Source: Mytilus trossulus
Lineage: Eukaryota; Mollusca; Bivalvia; Mytilida; Mytilidae
Length of the DNA: 64,000 nucleotides
Direction of reading: 5' to 3'
Assembly: GCF_036588685.1 (NCBI RefSeq)
Contig: NC_086375.1
Coordinates: 39,020,566 to 39,084,565, forward strand
In this document: positions 33,487 to 48,400 of the stretch, one piece after another
Numbering within the stretch: position 1 is the stretch's first letter
Layout of the letters: each line of letters starts with the position of its first letter
Made by a program: the position numbers and the translations under genes
The notes under the pieces: generated by a model
Told to the model about the DNA's origin: nothing
The model's input: the letters and a program-made list of their open reading frames with translations, nothing else
Databases searched by the model: none

Positions 33487-36400
33487 ATGGAAGAAGATGC
33501 TGATCTTTCTAACATAATTTTGCATATATTTGAAAAGCAGAAACAAAATGGAAGTGATGTGCAATACAGTGACAAATTTAAGTGTGTAAATATTGGGAAA
33601 ACGTATCTTGTTAATGTGATTGTTAATTTTCCTTCGTGTTTGAATGGGAACATTAATAAATGGAAAAAAAGAATTGAAAATCTTTCTGGACACGTCAATT
33701 TCCACGTTGCAAAAAATATACCTAATATCGACGAAAATGAACTGTCTTACAATAAAAGTTACTTTTTGTGCAATGTGGTTAAGAGCACAGCTGACACAAA
33801 TACACATTTAAAACTACATGTAAGTTGATTTTCTAAATTGTAATCATCAGGTTTGGACCTACATGCCTAATGGGTGTCATCATATACGTTTAATATCCAA
33901 AAACTTATTTGGACTCATTTGGGAAAATTTAAAGTGTCTTATTAGTTAGTATATACAAAATGACAAACAACTTTTAGAAGCAAATATCTGGATATAATCA
34001 GTGAATGTTACATGTATATGCAACTGTTTTTTTTTTCAGGAAATTGTGATTTTTCAGAGACTGTCACAGAGGTTACAATCTCAGAAATTATTCAAGTTGT
34101 GGATCTATTTCTACTTTTTTATTCATAGACAAATAAAATTTTTATTTTTTTCACTGAAATCTAATATTTGGAATTATGCATGTTCATGATCTTTTAAAAA
34201 AAAGAATCTTTCTAAGTTTCACATTGTGTTTATTTTTGTGTGATGTAAGATTAAGATTTTTTGACAGACTGTACCAATATTGTGTATACGTTTGTACTTT
34301 TTATTGAAGTTGCTTAATTTCGCATTTTTGTTTGCTCATTTTTGTTTGATTTAAGATGTAAGTTATAATGGTTTACAACTGGTTTAGGTAATATTTAATA
34401 TGTATAATTTGACATACATTCATGACATTTTGAAATGTTTTGTAAATATATAAAAATTGTAATTGGTCCTCAGGCTTAGATTGTATCAAAAGCTAATTTT
34501 CAAAGCAATAATATAATATGACAAAAAGAAAAGAAAAAACTCATGCTAGTATACATCAGTAAACACCTTACTGAAAACTCAAGATTGAGCCAGAAAGAAT
34601 TTTGAAAAAACTTAGTTGGTTTGGCAAAAGCATCAGCTAAGTCAATATTTAAACATTATTCAATGGCTCCAACCATAAAAATATACATGCATGTATATAG
34701 ATATATAGGTGTTTTCTACGGTAATCATATTAGGGAAAGTTATAAAATGATTGATTGTGACAATGTCAATTGCGAAGTGTCCACTAGTGGTATTGTTAAG
34801 ATATATATATTTTAAGATAAGGTGGATAAACATAAAAATTAATGTACTTGATGGGATATTTTATATAAAATCCCAGATCACATGTACAAATGTGTGCAAT
34901 TGAAGAATGAAGATTGATATATATATATTACACATTTCAACCAAAACCACTACTGCTGCATGGTGATTTGAGCAATCGAGCTTGACCTTCACATGATGTT
35001 TTAAGAAGTTACAAACACTTTATATTATTAATGTGAGTTATTTTGAACACACTTTACTTTATTGTTTTCTAATTTCAGGAGAAGAGCCCTTACTTTGTTG
35101 ATGACAAAACATTTATTGTTCCATTGGAAGCAACAGTAAATAATATTTCATCGTGCGATACAAAAATTTATTTGACAGTGTCCATTGTCAAGCCGATACC
35201 TTGCCCAAAGAGAATGTTAGGAGAAAGTGATTTCTTGTTGAAGCTTGATGACATTAAACCTTTACCAGAAAAAGAAAAGATTTTTACTCAAAAGTCAGGT
35301 ATTTGATTTTAATATTGACAAGTAATACTTTCATTGACTTTATTCAAAAGCAATACAGCCTATTATTAGAATAAACATTTTACATCAAATTTTCAATGCA
35401 TCAGTGTCATATTAACATAATTTGTTACAACAGTTACAAAGACATATATGACACAGACCTACAAAAAATGATTTTTATGCACATAACATTTCCATTAGGA
35501 ATCTATATATAATAAAATATATACTGATCACAAAGACATGGCAGACGAACTAACATTTATCCTTATCATAAAAAAGATACACATATACACCATTTTTTTG
35601 TACACTGAAAAACTGAAATACATGCACAAAAAGAAATAGAAAAGAATATTCGAATTAACACATGTACAAAAAGTTATAGTAAATTTAAATAAACCACAAA
35701 ACTCATCAAAAATATAACAACTGAAATGTATTACATTCAACCTTTTTCAGAAATGTATTTTTCTTCAATTTTATAAAATTGATTGCTTGGTCCTTGAATT
35801 GTGTCCAGTGGCAGATAATTCATGCATATTCAGGATGAAAACAAAATAATTAAAACAGAAATTTAGTTTTCTAGACAAGGAGGAAAAAGAATATTAGCTT
35901 AACAGATAATTGTTATGAGAGTGGAAAATTTTCAAATGGATGTTTTTTTCCAATTTAGTATCAAGAACTTTACGTATTCACCAGCCACCAAAACTTCAAG
36001 TGAAGTACAAAGATGTTTCTGGACAATTTATGGTGTTTCTCAGTGGTAAGTGAAGACAAAAAATGACACACAATAATAGGTCACTGTTAGTGTATATTCT
36101 TCAGCAATGAGCAAAGCCCATATCGCATAGTTATCTATAAAAGGCCTTGTAATGACAAATGTAAAATAATTCAAACAAGTAAACCAACAGCCTAATTTAT
36201 GTACAAAATAATGAACGAAAAAACAAATTGAACACAGCAACAAACAAAATCCACTGAATTACAGGCACTCACAGAATGTGGTGGGGTTAAACATGTTTAA
36301 ATGATCCCTGTTATCTTTTGAAATGGTATAATTTAGAATCATGTAATTGTAGCACATTTGTGTAAAGTGCACAAAATTGTAAAAATAAAATAATTCTTCA

Positions 36401-39400
36401 AAACAAACCATTCATGTTCATTTTAGGTTTCATACAAAAGCAAAGGTATGATGAGGCCAGTCATCTTGTAAATTAAACTTGAGAATATTTTGATTTTGCT
36501 TTGCAAAACATTTAAGAACTTTTGTCTAAATCATTTCTTATCATGTTTAAGCAAATTAAAAAGTTACACATTTTTTTTCTAATTCTAAGGAGGGGCCTTG
36601 GTGGTTGTGTTGTTTAAGCAGTTACTACTGTAATCACTAGCCAGTCAACACTGAGGTTAAGAGTTTGAACCCAAATTTTGCAGGTGCACTCCACTCAAAT
36701 CTTGATTGCCTAGGATTGTCAGTTTTCCTATCGAAGGTCATGGTTTTCTCTGGGCACTCCAACTTCATCCACCAATAAAAAGTGGCAGCCACAAAAAAGC
36801 CCAATAGCTGTGCTTAAAAGTGACACCCAAAAAATTTAACAAAGCTAATTTTAAAGGCAACATAATGATTTTTCTTGCAAATCTGACAAAACCAGTGACA
36901 TGACTGAACTTCTTCTTGACATCAAAATATTAACCAGGTGAAAATGTAAACACTTTTTAAGGTGACAAATCCACTCAACATTTAATAACTGTTATACTAT
37001 CATTATTGGACAGGGACCGACCGTGCAAGGGCTGTATAGCCAGTCAAGGTCGTTAAAAACTTCCATTTCTATTAGACATGTTATACAGTTGTTAACAAAC
37101 TATCATTGTATATCAAGTATTGTTTATAAGAAGATAATTGGGTAAGTAACAGCAACTCAATAATAAAGTTCATAAAATGAAAATTATATCAATACCTAAT
37201 AAATTGAACATTTTAGGACCAGTATTTAACAATGAAATACGCTTGCACAAATGTTAAGGAGTATAGTCTAGAAATTATATCTTTTTATTAAACTTATTTT
37301 TAGAGATAATTTTGATATTTGAATTGTTTATAAGGAGTTGTTTATTGATAATTTCAGTAAATAATGATAGTTTACAAGACATAGCCATAAACAACTGTAT
37401 GTTAATGAAAGGACATTGTCCTGCTTGTGACAAGACTATCAATAAACACAGAGATGTCCAGAATGATATGTAAGTCTTCTACATGGGTACATTGGAACGT
37501 TGGATATTTGATTTAATTCCTAATCAGTTCAGTAAGCTATCCTTTAACCTTATTCATTTTGTATGGGACAACTTTGTTATCTTTCAACCAACATTTGATT
37601 TAATTTTTTTCTGCAGTAGTTTTAAAGATTTGTATAGCATCATTATAAAGAGATCTTTTTTTGCTTAGATTTTTAGAAATTTATGATGTGCATGTAAAAA
37701 TTTAAAAAAAAATGTTGATGCAAGACAGCTTCTGCTCTGCTAAGAACAAGCCCTGCTATACAACAGTAATATTCAGATACTTAGATATGTTATTTAGAGT
37801 GAAAAAGGCAACTTTTTCAACCCTTCAAATTTTATTCTAATTTCAAGTTTTTAGATTTCAGTTGAGTCAATTGAAGAAATAAAGATTTATTTTTACAAAT
37901 ACATGTATTTGCAAAAATTATTTTCAGTAAAACCATGTTTAAGTACAGCTTTCTTTTGCAGATGTTGAAAGTCACCAAATGTAAATAAAATATAAGTAAT
38001 TACACATAAGCACATTTTGTAAAAAGTATACATCAGTACATACATATATATCTATACCCTATGTATTCTTTCATTAATGTATATAAGTTTCACAGTAGAC
38101 ATAACAGAACATTTTGATAGAATGTGTTAGCTATTATAATGCTTTTATCTTCTCACTACAAATCTTTGGTAACTCAAAGGAACTATTCCAAATAATATAA
38201 TGTGTATCACAGGTCAAATTTGAGGTTGTTGTCTGCATTGCAATGACAGTGTATTACCATTCTTACTGATACATTTTGATCTTCTATTGAAATTTTGAGT
38301 CAACGTGAACAAAATTTAGCAAGATTCATATAAGATCCCTTTTTACAAATTTTCTAATTTTATTCCTATTTTTGATAGTAAATTTAACTACAGTTTCAAA
38401 TTCCTCAGAAAAAAGAAAGCAAAATCTTTGCAAACTACAAGGATTATAAGAAACAGAATTTAGAAAACTAAAGAAAGTCTAAATCTTTTGAGCTACCAAG
38501 TCATCCTATTTTAACCTATTGCTTTTATTTCCAAAAAGATATTATTTATGACTATATATATACTCTTCTTTAATACATCTTTTCAGAGACAAACACCTAA
38601 CAAATCTTTTCATAAAGGCTTGCAGAAGACCCTTTTATACTAATATGCAAACTTCTATTTTTTTTTAAATTATGCACTTTCCTATTTTAATCAGAGTATT
38701 TTATTTCTTCATGTATTTATTCTGATCATGTCAGCTTATAACATTGGACATTTTTTTATTTCTGCCCTCAACAATTGAAATTAGTTCTACATTTAAAGTT
38801 TGTTATGACTTTTATCTTTTTGGTAGAAGAATGATATTTTTTCACAACTTTCAAGTTAGAGGGAAATGTTTATATAATTATTATTTTAGCTCAGAGATGT
38901 GGAAGTTACTCTTTCATTTATCTTTACCTCTTGAATAAGTTTTTTTTACACACAAAACTGTGAAGAAGAATCTCTTAAAATAAGACTTATGAATAAAACA
39001 ACAGATAAGAAGTGCTTATATTTTCTACATCAGTTATTAATTATTTTATGAATAATTTTTCAGAGGAGCATGTAAAGGTTGTGACCATGCTATCCATATG
39101 GTTAATGGAGACAGATTAAAGTTTCCTGTTGAGCTAGGCAGAGGAGAAATTTTATCACTTATATTTGTTCTGTATAAGCACAACATTGAAACAGATTACT
39201 CTGTAAGTTACTTCCCCTTAAATAGATATTTGGTATGCAACAGGCAATGCTTGGAAATTTTCATAAACATTGTTAATCTTATTAATACCCATACCTGCCA
39301 ACTTTTTACATGCAAGAGGACTCTTGTGGTCACAAAAAACCTTAAAGAGGTACCTTTAAATCCATTTTAATGTTGTAATTTGGTTTCTTCATACTTTTAA

Positions 39401-42400
39401 TAGCTTTTAGCATTTATAAATTAACTGTTTTGGTTAAGATTGTGGACAAAATTGCTCTTTCAAAATTTCCATTTGGGAGCTTTCATGGGGGAAATCCCCC
39501 GCAAATAGTGACATTTAGCAGGTATACCAATATGAATACCAAATATAAGCGGGTCAGAATTGTCAGTAAAAGTTCAGTAATAAAAACTAAACAGCAATTT
39601 TTCTTTCAACGTATAACAATTAAAACCTTAATGATTGTTTTGGTTTGTTTGGTGGTAGTACAATATTACTTCAAAGTAGTTGAAAAAAGTTGTAGAAATC
39701 AGCACTTACAAACTTGTTTCAGTAAGTTTTATTACACCATGTTCACGTACGTTCCTTGCTTTTGAATGTACTTTCTAGATATTACAAAATGTCCATATGT
39801 AGGTTCCTTGCTTTTGAATGTACTTTCTCAATATTAAAAAATGTCCATATGTAGGTTCCTTGCTTTTGAATGTAACTTCTCAATATTACAAAATGTCCAT
39901 ATGTAGGTTCCTTACTTATGAATGTGGTTTCTCAATATTACAAAATGTCCATATGTAGGTTCCTTGCTTTTGAATGTACTTTCTCAATATTACAAAATAT
40001 CCATATGTAGGTTCCTTACTTATGAATGTAGTTTCTCAATAAATTTTTAGGAATTGGTTTTAAATGCACATGTGAAATGGGGAACAGAAATCCTAGAACC
40101 ACAGGCTGTAACAGTATACAGGTATGGCTTTATCTTTAAAATATGTAAACTTTAATATTAATTCTAGGTTGAAAATGGTTACAAAGAATATATAAACTTT
40201 GAAAAAGAATGCATGGAAGATGTGTCCAGTCATCAATCGTAAAAAGAACATTATTGATAGCTTTGATATTAGAATTAAAATTTCATTTCAGATTGCCAAA
40301 GATATTGTTTAGAAAAGTACCATTTGTTTTAGATGTTAAGTGTGGTCCTAAGAAGATTGATGTTGGTGAAAGGTAAAATATTGACATGCATAAAAATCCA
40401 CTGCTATATTAACTTGCCTTCATTAAAGAGATTCAATTATAAACACACTTATACATTTTTCTAAAATGAAATGTAATTAAATGTAATGAAATGCAACACA
40501 AAACCCACTGTCTTGATATCTAAATCTTCAAAGGTTTGATATACAAAAAATATAATAATCATAACATTCTATACATCCTATTCATAAACATTTCCAGAAA
40601 TTTATCAATGAAATATATGCTGAGATATACAAATCACAAAATGATTTTGTACTAGGAAAAAAAATACATTACCAGTATTTTTGCAAGGTTCAGGAATCTA
40701 ATATCAAATAATGATATTGTTAAAGTCATCTTTAAAAATTGAGTTATCTTCCTTTGTTCAGAATTCTATTTGAATCAAATACAACCAATGCTGTGGTATC
40801 AATCATTCATTATAGTCCATCAGCTAGTTCTCAAAAGCGCTCTAGTTAAGGAGTTTGTGTTACACCCCAGGGTACCACGATTTTTTTTTATAGAATTCAA
40901 CTTCATTATCTTATTGATAAGATACAAGGTGTTAGACTGAAAAAAAAGTGTCTAAAAGAGGATTAAAAACGTCCCTTACAATGGTCCCCTCATTTAGCAA
41001 TCACGACAAAGTAATTTTTAATTATTTTTTTTAATATCAAGCGATTAAAAAAAAATAAAGTATAGGTTTAAACAACTTAAACAGATACAAAACTTATCAT
41101 ATTAAATGTAACTCGGAAGATTTTTTGTTTAAAAAAATGTTTTTCACATTACAAACAATCCGATTTTTGGGGTTCAAATTAAGGCATATTTACTCCTTTC
41201 ATAAAGAAGTTCGTTATACAATTACCCGTTTTAGTTAATTAAACTTGAGAATTAATCATTATGCAATGTTTAAATCATTTGCAGTATTTATATATCGTCT
41301 AAAATATGAATTATTTAGTAAAATATATGTACTTGCAAATACTCGTAAAATTCCGGAAATCATCAAATTACCGTCTTTGATTCAGTATACAACATGTACA
41401 ATGTATTCACACATAAGCATTATCAATTTGCAACTGAAAATAAACATTTAATTGTCGATTTATGATGGTTTTGTGAGACAAATTATTTTATAAAGTGAAT
41501 GTGTAACGAAATAATGATGAACAAATTACAAATTATGGTGAGTTTTTTTCGTTCAGAAAAGGTGCACTCTATCGAACTCAATAAAGGTGTGCTTGATAAC
41601 ATTTTGTGTTTTACCTATGAAGTGATTGACTTAAGATTGTTAAGTCATTCAATCGACAAACATCGCTTTGAACGAACGTCAAATAGTCAGTTGTGGGGTT
41701 TGCACATGAAAGAGCTTTAATATCATTAAAATGTCTAGAACCCTGAAACATCCGTCCAAAAAGAACTCAGTAAAACTCGAATGAAGCAAGTCAGTTTCTG
41801 ATGTTTTGAAATTGTTTCAGACACTGCAAAGCTGGACAATTCCATTATAACATCTGAGCAGTCATATGGCTGGTTCTCGGGTTCTGTTGCATCTTCGGAA
41901 TTAATGGGTGACCTTCTTAACGCGTATGAAAAGGGAAAATTTGCTTCAGAAATTTTCATTCAAAAGTCAATCGATATCTTCAAAAAAGAAAATCATTGCT
42001 TAAATTTTTAAAAAAGGAAATAAAAGGCAAGCAGTTAATGGTTGATAAGAACAACAAAAGATTGAGAGCAGAAGAAAAAAAAAATGTCGCCTGTTTGTCA
42101 TAGCCTAGACAAGATAGTTGGTTATGCGATAGGTTCTCCAGTTTAAATTAGGTCCTTTTCCAATGTCTCTTGCAAACTTTGATGGTACACATGTAATGAA
42201 AAATTAAAAGCTGTCCTTAGTGGTCTTTTAGAAAAGGCTCATTCCTAAGGAAATCATTTGGATATTTGATGACATGGCAGTTATTCAAACCATTACTAGG
42301 ATACCAAGGACTTCTTTCGATTTGGCAAAATTGTTATTTTAAAAACCATCCTTTCAGTTTCATAAAGTGGTCACGCATTGACTTTGTCACTGAATAGTAT

Positions 42401-45400
42401 CGCACAATATTCATAACGAAATTAGAACGGCAGGTCCTTGGGAGGGCAAATCATTACGATAAGTTCTAAACCATCACAATCGTGTTCTTGGGAATGGAAG
42501 AAATGTTTGTTAGTTGGAGGAAACAAAGTTGCTTTTGTTGAATTCTTTTGTTTTGAAAAGAGTAAACAATCCTATAGATTTACACTTGAATGTATGGAAT
42601 TATTTGTATCACATGGAAGTATGAGCAACAAAATATATGTTGAAAATGAAATAGCGTAGAATGGTTTTAGTTTATAATCAAACAGAAAGAAGCCGATAAA
42701 AAAATGTTTCTTAATTAAATGCAAAAACATGCAGCTGACAAAGGTTACGACTCCATTGTTAAAAAACCTTCTGACACTGTTGTGGAAGTATTGGCTTACT
42801 ATTTTCACAGTTGCATATCAATTCTAACATTGTAAGTCTGACAAATACATCCCCCAAATGCAGATTATTAAATGTGCAATCAATGTGTGCAAATTTGGTG
42901 AGAATGTTAGTAGAAAACTACCAGCATTTCGCGCCAATACAGGTTGTGATTCAGTAAGTGTTTTGTCTGGTAAAGAAAAAAAGCAAAGCATTCGGCTTTT
43001 TGACACGTTATGTGGAGTTTTTCAGAAGGTCTATTCCATCTTGGTGAAACCTTGGAAGAGATTGGCTAGGAGTTGTTAAAGCACTCGAGAGGTTTTCGTG
43101 TTCTATATATGGCTACGAAATAAAAAATATCGATAAATAAAGATCAGAACGTTTTGAAATGCAAAAGATGCAATGTTAAAGCACATTAAACAAAGCCAAC
43201 TTTCAGAAGAAGATTTGGAAATCTGCTCTTAAACACAACGCTTTGATCAGTATCAATTTTCGAGACCAACCACCAGCGTTAAATGCTTTGGTAATTCTGA
43301 TGTGCTGTTCATGTAAAGCTGGTTGTGCCAAAAATATGTTCATGTGTTCAACAAGGTTTATCCTGAACAGATAGCTGTATATAAATGCTCGAAAGCTTGT
43401 AGATATAAGCATTATCAAATCGTTGATATTGCTAACGATGACGACACGGATGATTGAAAAGATTATAATGATAATTCGGATGATGATTTTATGGATTGAC
43501 CTTCTGTGTGACCTTAAAATGTGGTGATGCTGTTGTTAAATTAAAAAACAAATAGAAATCTAGAAACCCTGACAGTTTTGTGAGTTTTAATATGTAAGTT
43601 ATTTCATGAATGCGATGTATAAATTTGTGACAGAATCGTGCATTTCTGGTTGCTTATGATTGTGTTTGTCGTTGATTCTATTTTTTGTTTCTTACCTTTA
43701 AATTTTTTTTCAACAGCCTTTATATACTTTATGCTGTATGTTTCAATGTGAAAATATACCATTTTATCAAGAAAATTAGTACGTATGCTTTTTTTCATTC
43801 AAAATCAAGACTTTTGGAAATTGACTCCCCCCTTTTTTCTTGGTCCTCTACGATATAAAAATTAGCCTGCGTTTTAATATGATATGATGTGATCCATTTA
43901 ATAAAAAGTATAGTACTGAATACTTAGTTTTTTTTTACATTTTCTGTAATAATGTGCAAAACAAAATTTTTGACATACCCTGAAATAAGCCCCCTTTTTA
44001 CCCCTTTTGGACACTTTTTCAAAAGTCTAACACCTCTTAAAATATTCTTCAGATATAACTTTTTAAATTTATACAAAAAAAATTGCGGTACCCTGGGGTG
44101 TAACACAGAACAGAATTTTTGCCCTACCAGCTGATGGACTATTAAAAACTAGATACAATCCTAAAATTAAAGGGACCATTATTTTTTCTAGTCTTCTGAG
44201 CATCTGTTTATTTGTCCTTTGTGTTTTAGAGTCGCATTAACTTTAAAGGTATTATGACTAGCTGCTGCAAATAAGATTTGACTGCCAGGGAAACGTTAAG
44301 AGTGGCATGAAACACAAACAATCAATCACTCAATCATACCACATGTAAGCTTTAATTTCACCACATCAAAGCAAGGTGTTCATAAACAAATACAGAACAT
44401 ACACCATTATTCAATTATAAAGAAATCAGTCTTATTTATATTTTGTAAGATAATCTCTTTTATAGAAGAATATCTTTGTATCAATTATTTTACAGCTTTA
44501 AACTTACATATACAGTTACTAATACTTTACAAGATTTCCAAGAATGGAGGTTATACTGGAACCCTGTTGTACCACAGATAACAGATCAAAGTATGTAGTA
44601 ACAACACTTTTACTATGGATTTATAGGAATGTTTATAAGATTGCTCTAGTTCTTGTTTACAGTTTTATTAAGAAAAAATTATAGTTTTTAATGCCCCATT
44701 TATGGACATTTTGTTTTCTGGTCTGTGCGTCTGTTCGTTTGTTGTGCCGTTCGTCTGTCCCACTTCAGGTTAAAATTTTTGGTTGAGGTAGTTTTTGATG
44801 AAGTTGAAATTCAATCAACTTGAAACTTAGTATAAATGTTCCTTATGATATGATCTTTCTTATTTTAATGTCAAATTAGAGTTTTCACCCCATTTTCACG
44901 GTCCACTGAACATATAAAATGATAATGCACATGGGGAATCTGTGTACTAGGGACACAGTTTTGTTTCATAATAAAATGAGAAAATTATCCTTAGCTTTTA
45001 ATGCATTTGTCTTGTGAAAATAGTAAAATTTATAATACTATAGGGATAATTAGTTCTTTGTTATAAAGCACATTTCATTCAGCTGAATGCAGACACTTAA
45101 AAAGACTGTTATTGTATACACATCATTAATTAATTTCAAAAACCCTTCTGTGTCCAGCTTGAATTTTATCATTGCAAGTTTTACACTTGTCAGTTTGACT
45201 TATTCCATACTTCTTTTATCCCAAAATTAGTTTCCATTCTTTTACATAGTTTGCCTCAACCAAATGTTATAAAACTGATACACAATGCCTTGTACCACAG
45301 ATCAAGTTGGAATTTGGGTGGCATCATTTTCAGCATCATCAAGCTAGGTCCCTCAATTAATTGAAAATTGCTTAATTTGCTGTCTCCACACACTAACTTT

Positions 45401-48400
45401 AGTTTGACTCAACCAAATGGTAACCAATCTTACACACAATGCTTGTTACCCCCAAACAAAGATAAAATTTGAATTTGATCAGTGTCACTTTCACTGTTCT
45501 CAATTTATGTCCCTGTATAAATGGAAAAAAATGCAAAATTTTTACTATTTCACTCTTTAACTTTTACTTTGCCTCAACCAAATGTTATGAACTTATACAT
45601 ATATCAAACACAGTTTGAATTTGGGTTGTGCCTATTCTGCTGTTCTAGAGTTATGGCCCTTTATATATTGAAATATGCCATATATTTACAAGAATCTGTG
45701 TCTCATGGACAAGTTTTCTTTTATCCTAAAATGGAAATACTGATAGTCTTATTTACATGTTTACAAATCCTTCCATGCATTAAAGGATAAATCAGAATCC
45801 TTTTGAAATTTTTAAATTTTTTATTACTCATGAAATTCATTACTTCAACAGAAAAAATTGTCATGCATGTATTGTTGTTCATTAAATAATAGATGATACC
45901 AATATTTTTCCTATACATTTTTCAGAAAAGCAACAGAAATATCTCAAAGAAATAGAAAATATAAAGTCTGGTCTTCTTTGTCATGATCCTGTTATAAAAT
46001 TTGGGTAAGTGAGTCTGACATCAGAGAAATGTATGTTTAGTACTTCTTGTTTTCCAGAATTATTATTTCATACTCTATAGCCAAAATGGTAATATGCTTT
46101 AGTTATTGTAAATAGTGTAATATTGTAATATTGTATTGGGTTGCCTATTTTTGTAAACCTTTGTAATTTAATTTGTTACTGTGCTTATCCAGTGACCTTT
46201 GGGGTATCACATTAGCAAAGACCAAAACAGTTTACCAAATTGCAGTCAGATTTCTACTCCAACTAACTGATCAACTGGTAAAATATTTTAGCAGATTGCT
46301 CAAGTGAAATGTTGTTAGTATGAAGTGAGTGCTGTAAAATAAAAAGTTATATTTACCATCCAGATCCAGTCAGTTGATACCTTTGTCAATCATTTCTAAC
46401 ACAAATAATATCTTACTATAGTATGAGTCACTGAATAAAATGGTATAATTTTAACATGGAAACTTCTATCATAAATAAATATTATAAATGAATAGTTCAA
46501 AACATTGTTTTGTAGGTGTATATTCTATAGCTTTGTCTTCTAAGATGAAGTTATTGTGCAATTGTGATTCGAATAACATTTTGTATACAAATTACTGATC
46601 TGCTGGCAATAAAGGGAAATAATTTACATTACAAATAATCAGCAAAATTTTGTTCTGTCTGACAAATATCAAATTTCCCCATTTAATTTGTTGTAACATT
46701 ATTTCTGTTATTATTTAACTTTTATCCTCTGTTCTAAAACGAACAATGAAACTTATTTAATGATGAAAGACGATTAACAGCTGTTTTGCAAAATGTTGAA
46801 TTGTTCAAAGTATAAAGGATTGTCTACCAAGGAGTACAAGATATCTTATAAGCAGTATTTTGCAAAACCTTTGTAATTTGTGTTTTACATGCCCTTCAAT
46901 TTCATACTAATTTTGCATTTCATTTTTTTTTTATGAATCTTTTGTAGGCAAAATCATAAGCCTTGTATCATTGATTAAATTTTATGTGTACATTTGAACT
47001 CAATATAAATTATTTCCCTTTAATGACAGCAGATCAGTAATTTGCATAGAAAATGTTATTCGAATCACAATTGCACAATAACTTCATCTTAGAAGACAAA
47101 GCTATAAAATATACACCTACAAAACAATGTTTTGAACTATTCATTTATAATATTTATTTATGATAGAAGTTTCCATGTTAAAATTATACCATTTTATTCA
47201 GTGACTCATACTATAGTAAGATATTATTTGTGTTAGAAATGATTGACAAAGGTATCAACTGACTGGATCTGGATGGTAAGTATAACTTTTTTATTTTACA
47301 GCACTCACTTCAAACTAACAACATTTCACTTGAGCAATCTGCTAAAATATTTTACCAGTTGATCAGTTAGTTGGAGTAGAAATCTGACTGCAATTTGGTA
47401 AACTGTTTTGGTCTTTGCAAATGTGATACCCCAAAGGTCACTGGATAAGCACTGGGTTCATTGAATCTCTGATAGAGGAAATAAAGAAATGAATGAATGA
47501 ATTATATATATATTGAACCATTCACATATCTACAATTTCATGAAATATGGCCTACTGTTACAGTGACTTGACTGTTAGTGTTGCTATCCAACAATTGCAA
47601 CTCATTCTAAATTTTGACCAAATTGCAATTTGTTTTATTAAACCAAATTGTTCAACTGGTCAGAAATTTGAACCAACTGCTGTAGAAAACCACAGTCAGG
47701 TTGTGAAAGTGCAAGGTGATAAAATAAAACATACTTACAATCCTATAAGACTTTAACTCCACTTTAATGATGTTGTGACAAAATTCGTCTATCAGTTTGT
47801 ATAGGTATATTATAGTCATTACCATGCCTAAGGTAAAATTGTTATTTTGAATTTGCTGTAAAATTGTCCAAACTAATCTTTCATATAGTTTTTCTTTCAA
47901 AAATTCTTTTATATTCATAAGAATCAGACATTATGTGAATTAAAACATTTCATATTCAGTAAAATATGTGTAAAATTGCAATATGTTTGTAGGAAGTTTC
48001 CATGGGGAGATAATATTTTTTTCTTTCAAAAAGTCTTAATTCAAAAGATTAATAATTTAGGTTATCTCCCCATGAAAACTTATCAATAGCATATTGTTAT
48101 TTCACACATATTTTCCTGAATATATGATGTTTTATTTAAAATGATATCTGGTTCTTATGAATATAGAATACTTTTAGAAAGAAAAACTATATGAAAGCTT
48201 AGTTTGGACAATTTTACAGCAAATTCAAAATAACAATTTTACCTTAGGCATGGTAATGACTATAATATACCTATACAAACTGATGGACTCAATTTTTCAC
48301 AACATCATTAAAGTGGAGTTAAATTCTTATAGGATTGTAAGTATGTTTTATATTATCACCTTGCACTTTCACATTTTGACTGAACAATTTGTTCAATATT

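Noticed and set aside
33406-33807. Minus-strand frames opposite TRAPPC14 exon 1
   Set aside because: They mirror a real exon that has an ATG, correct splice sites and homology; the minus frames show none of these.
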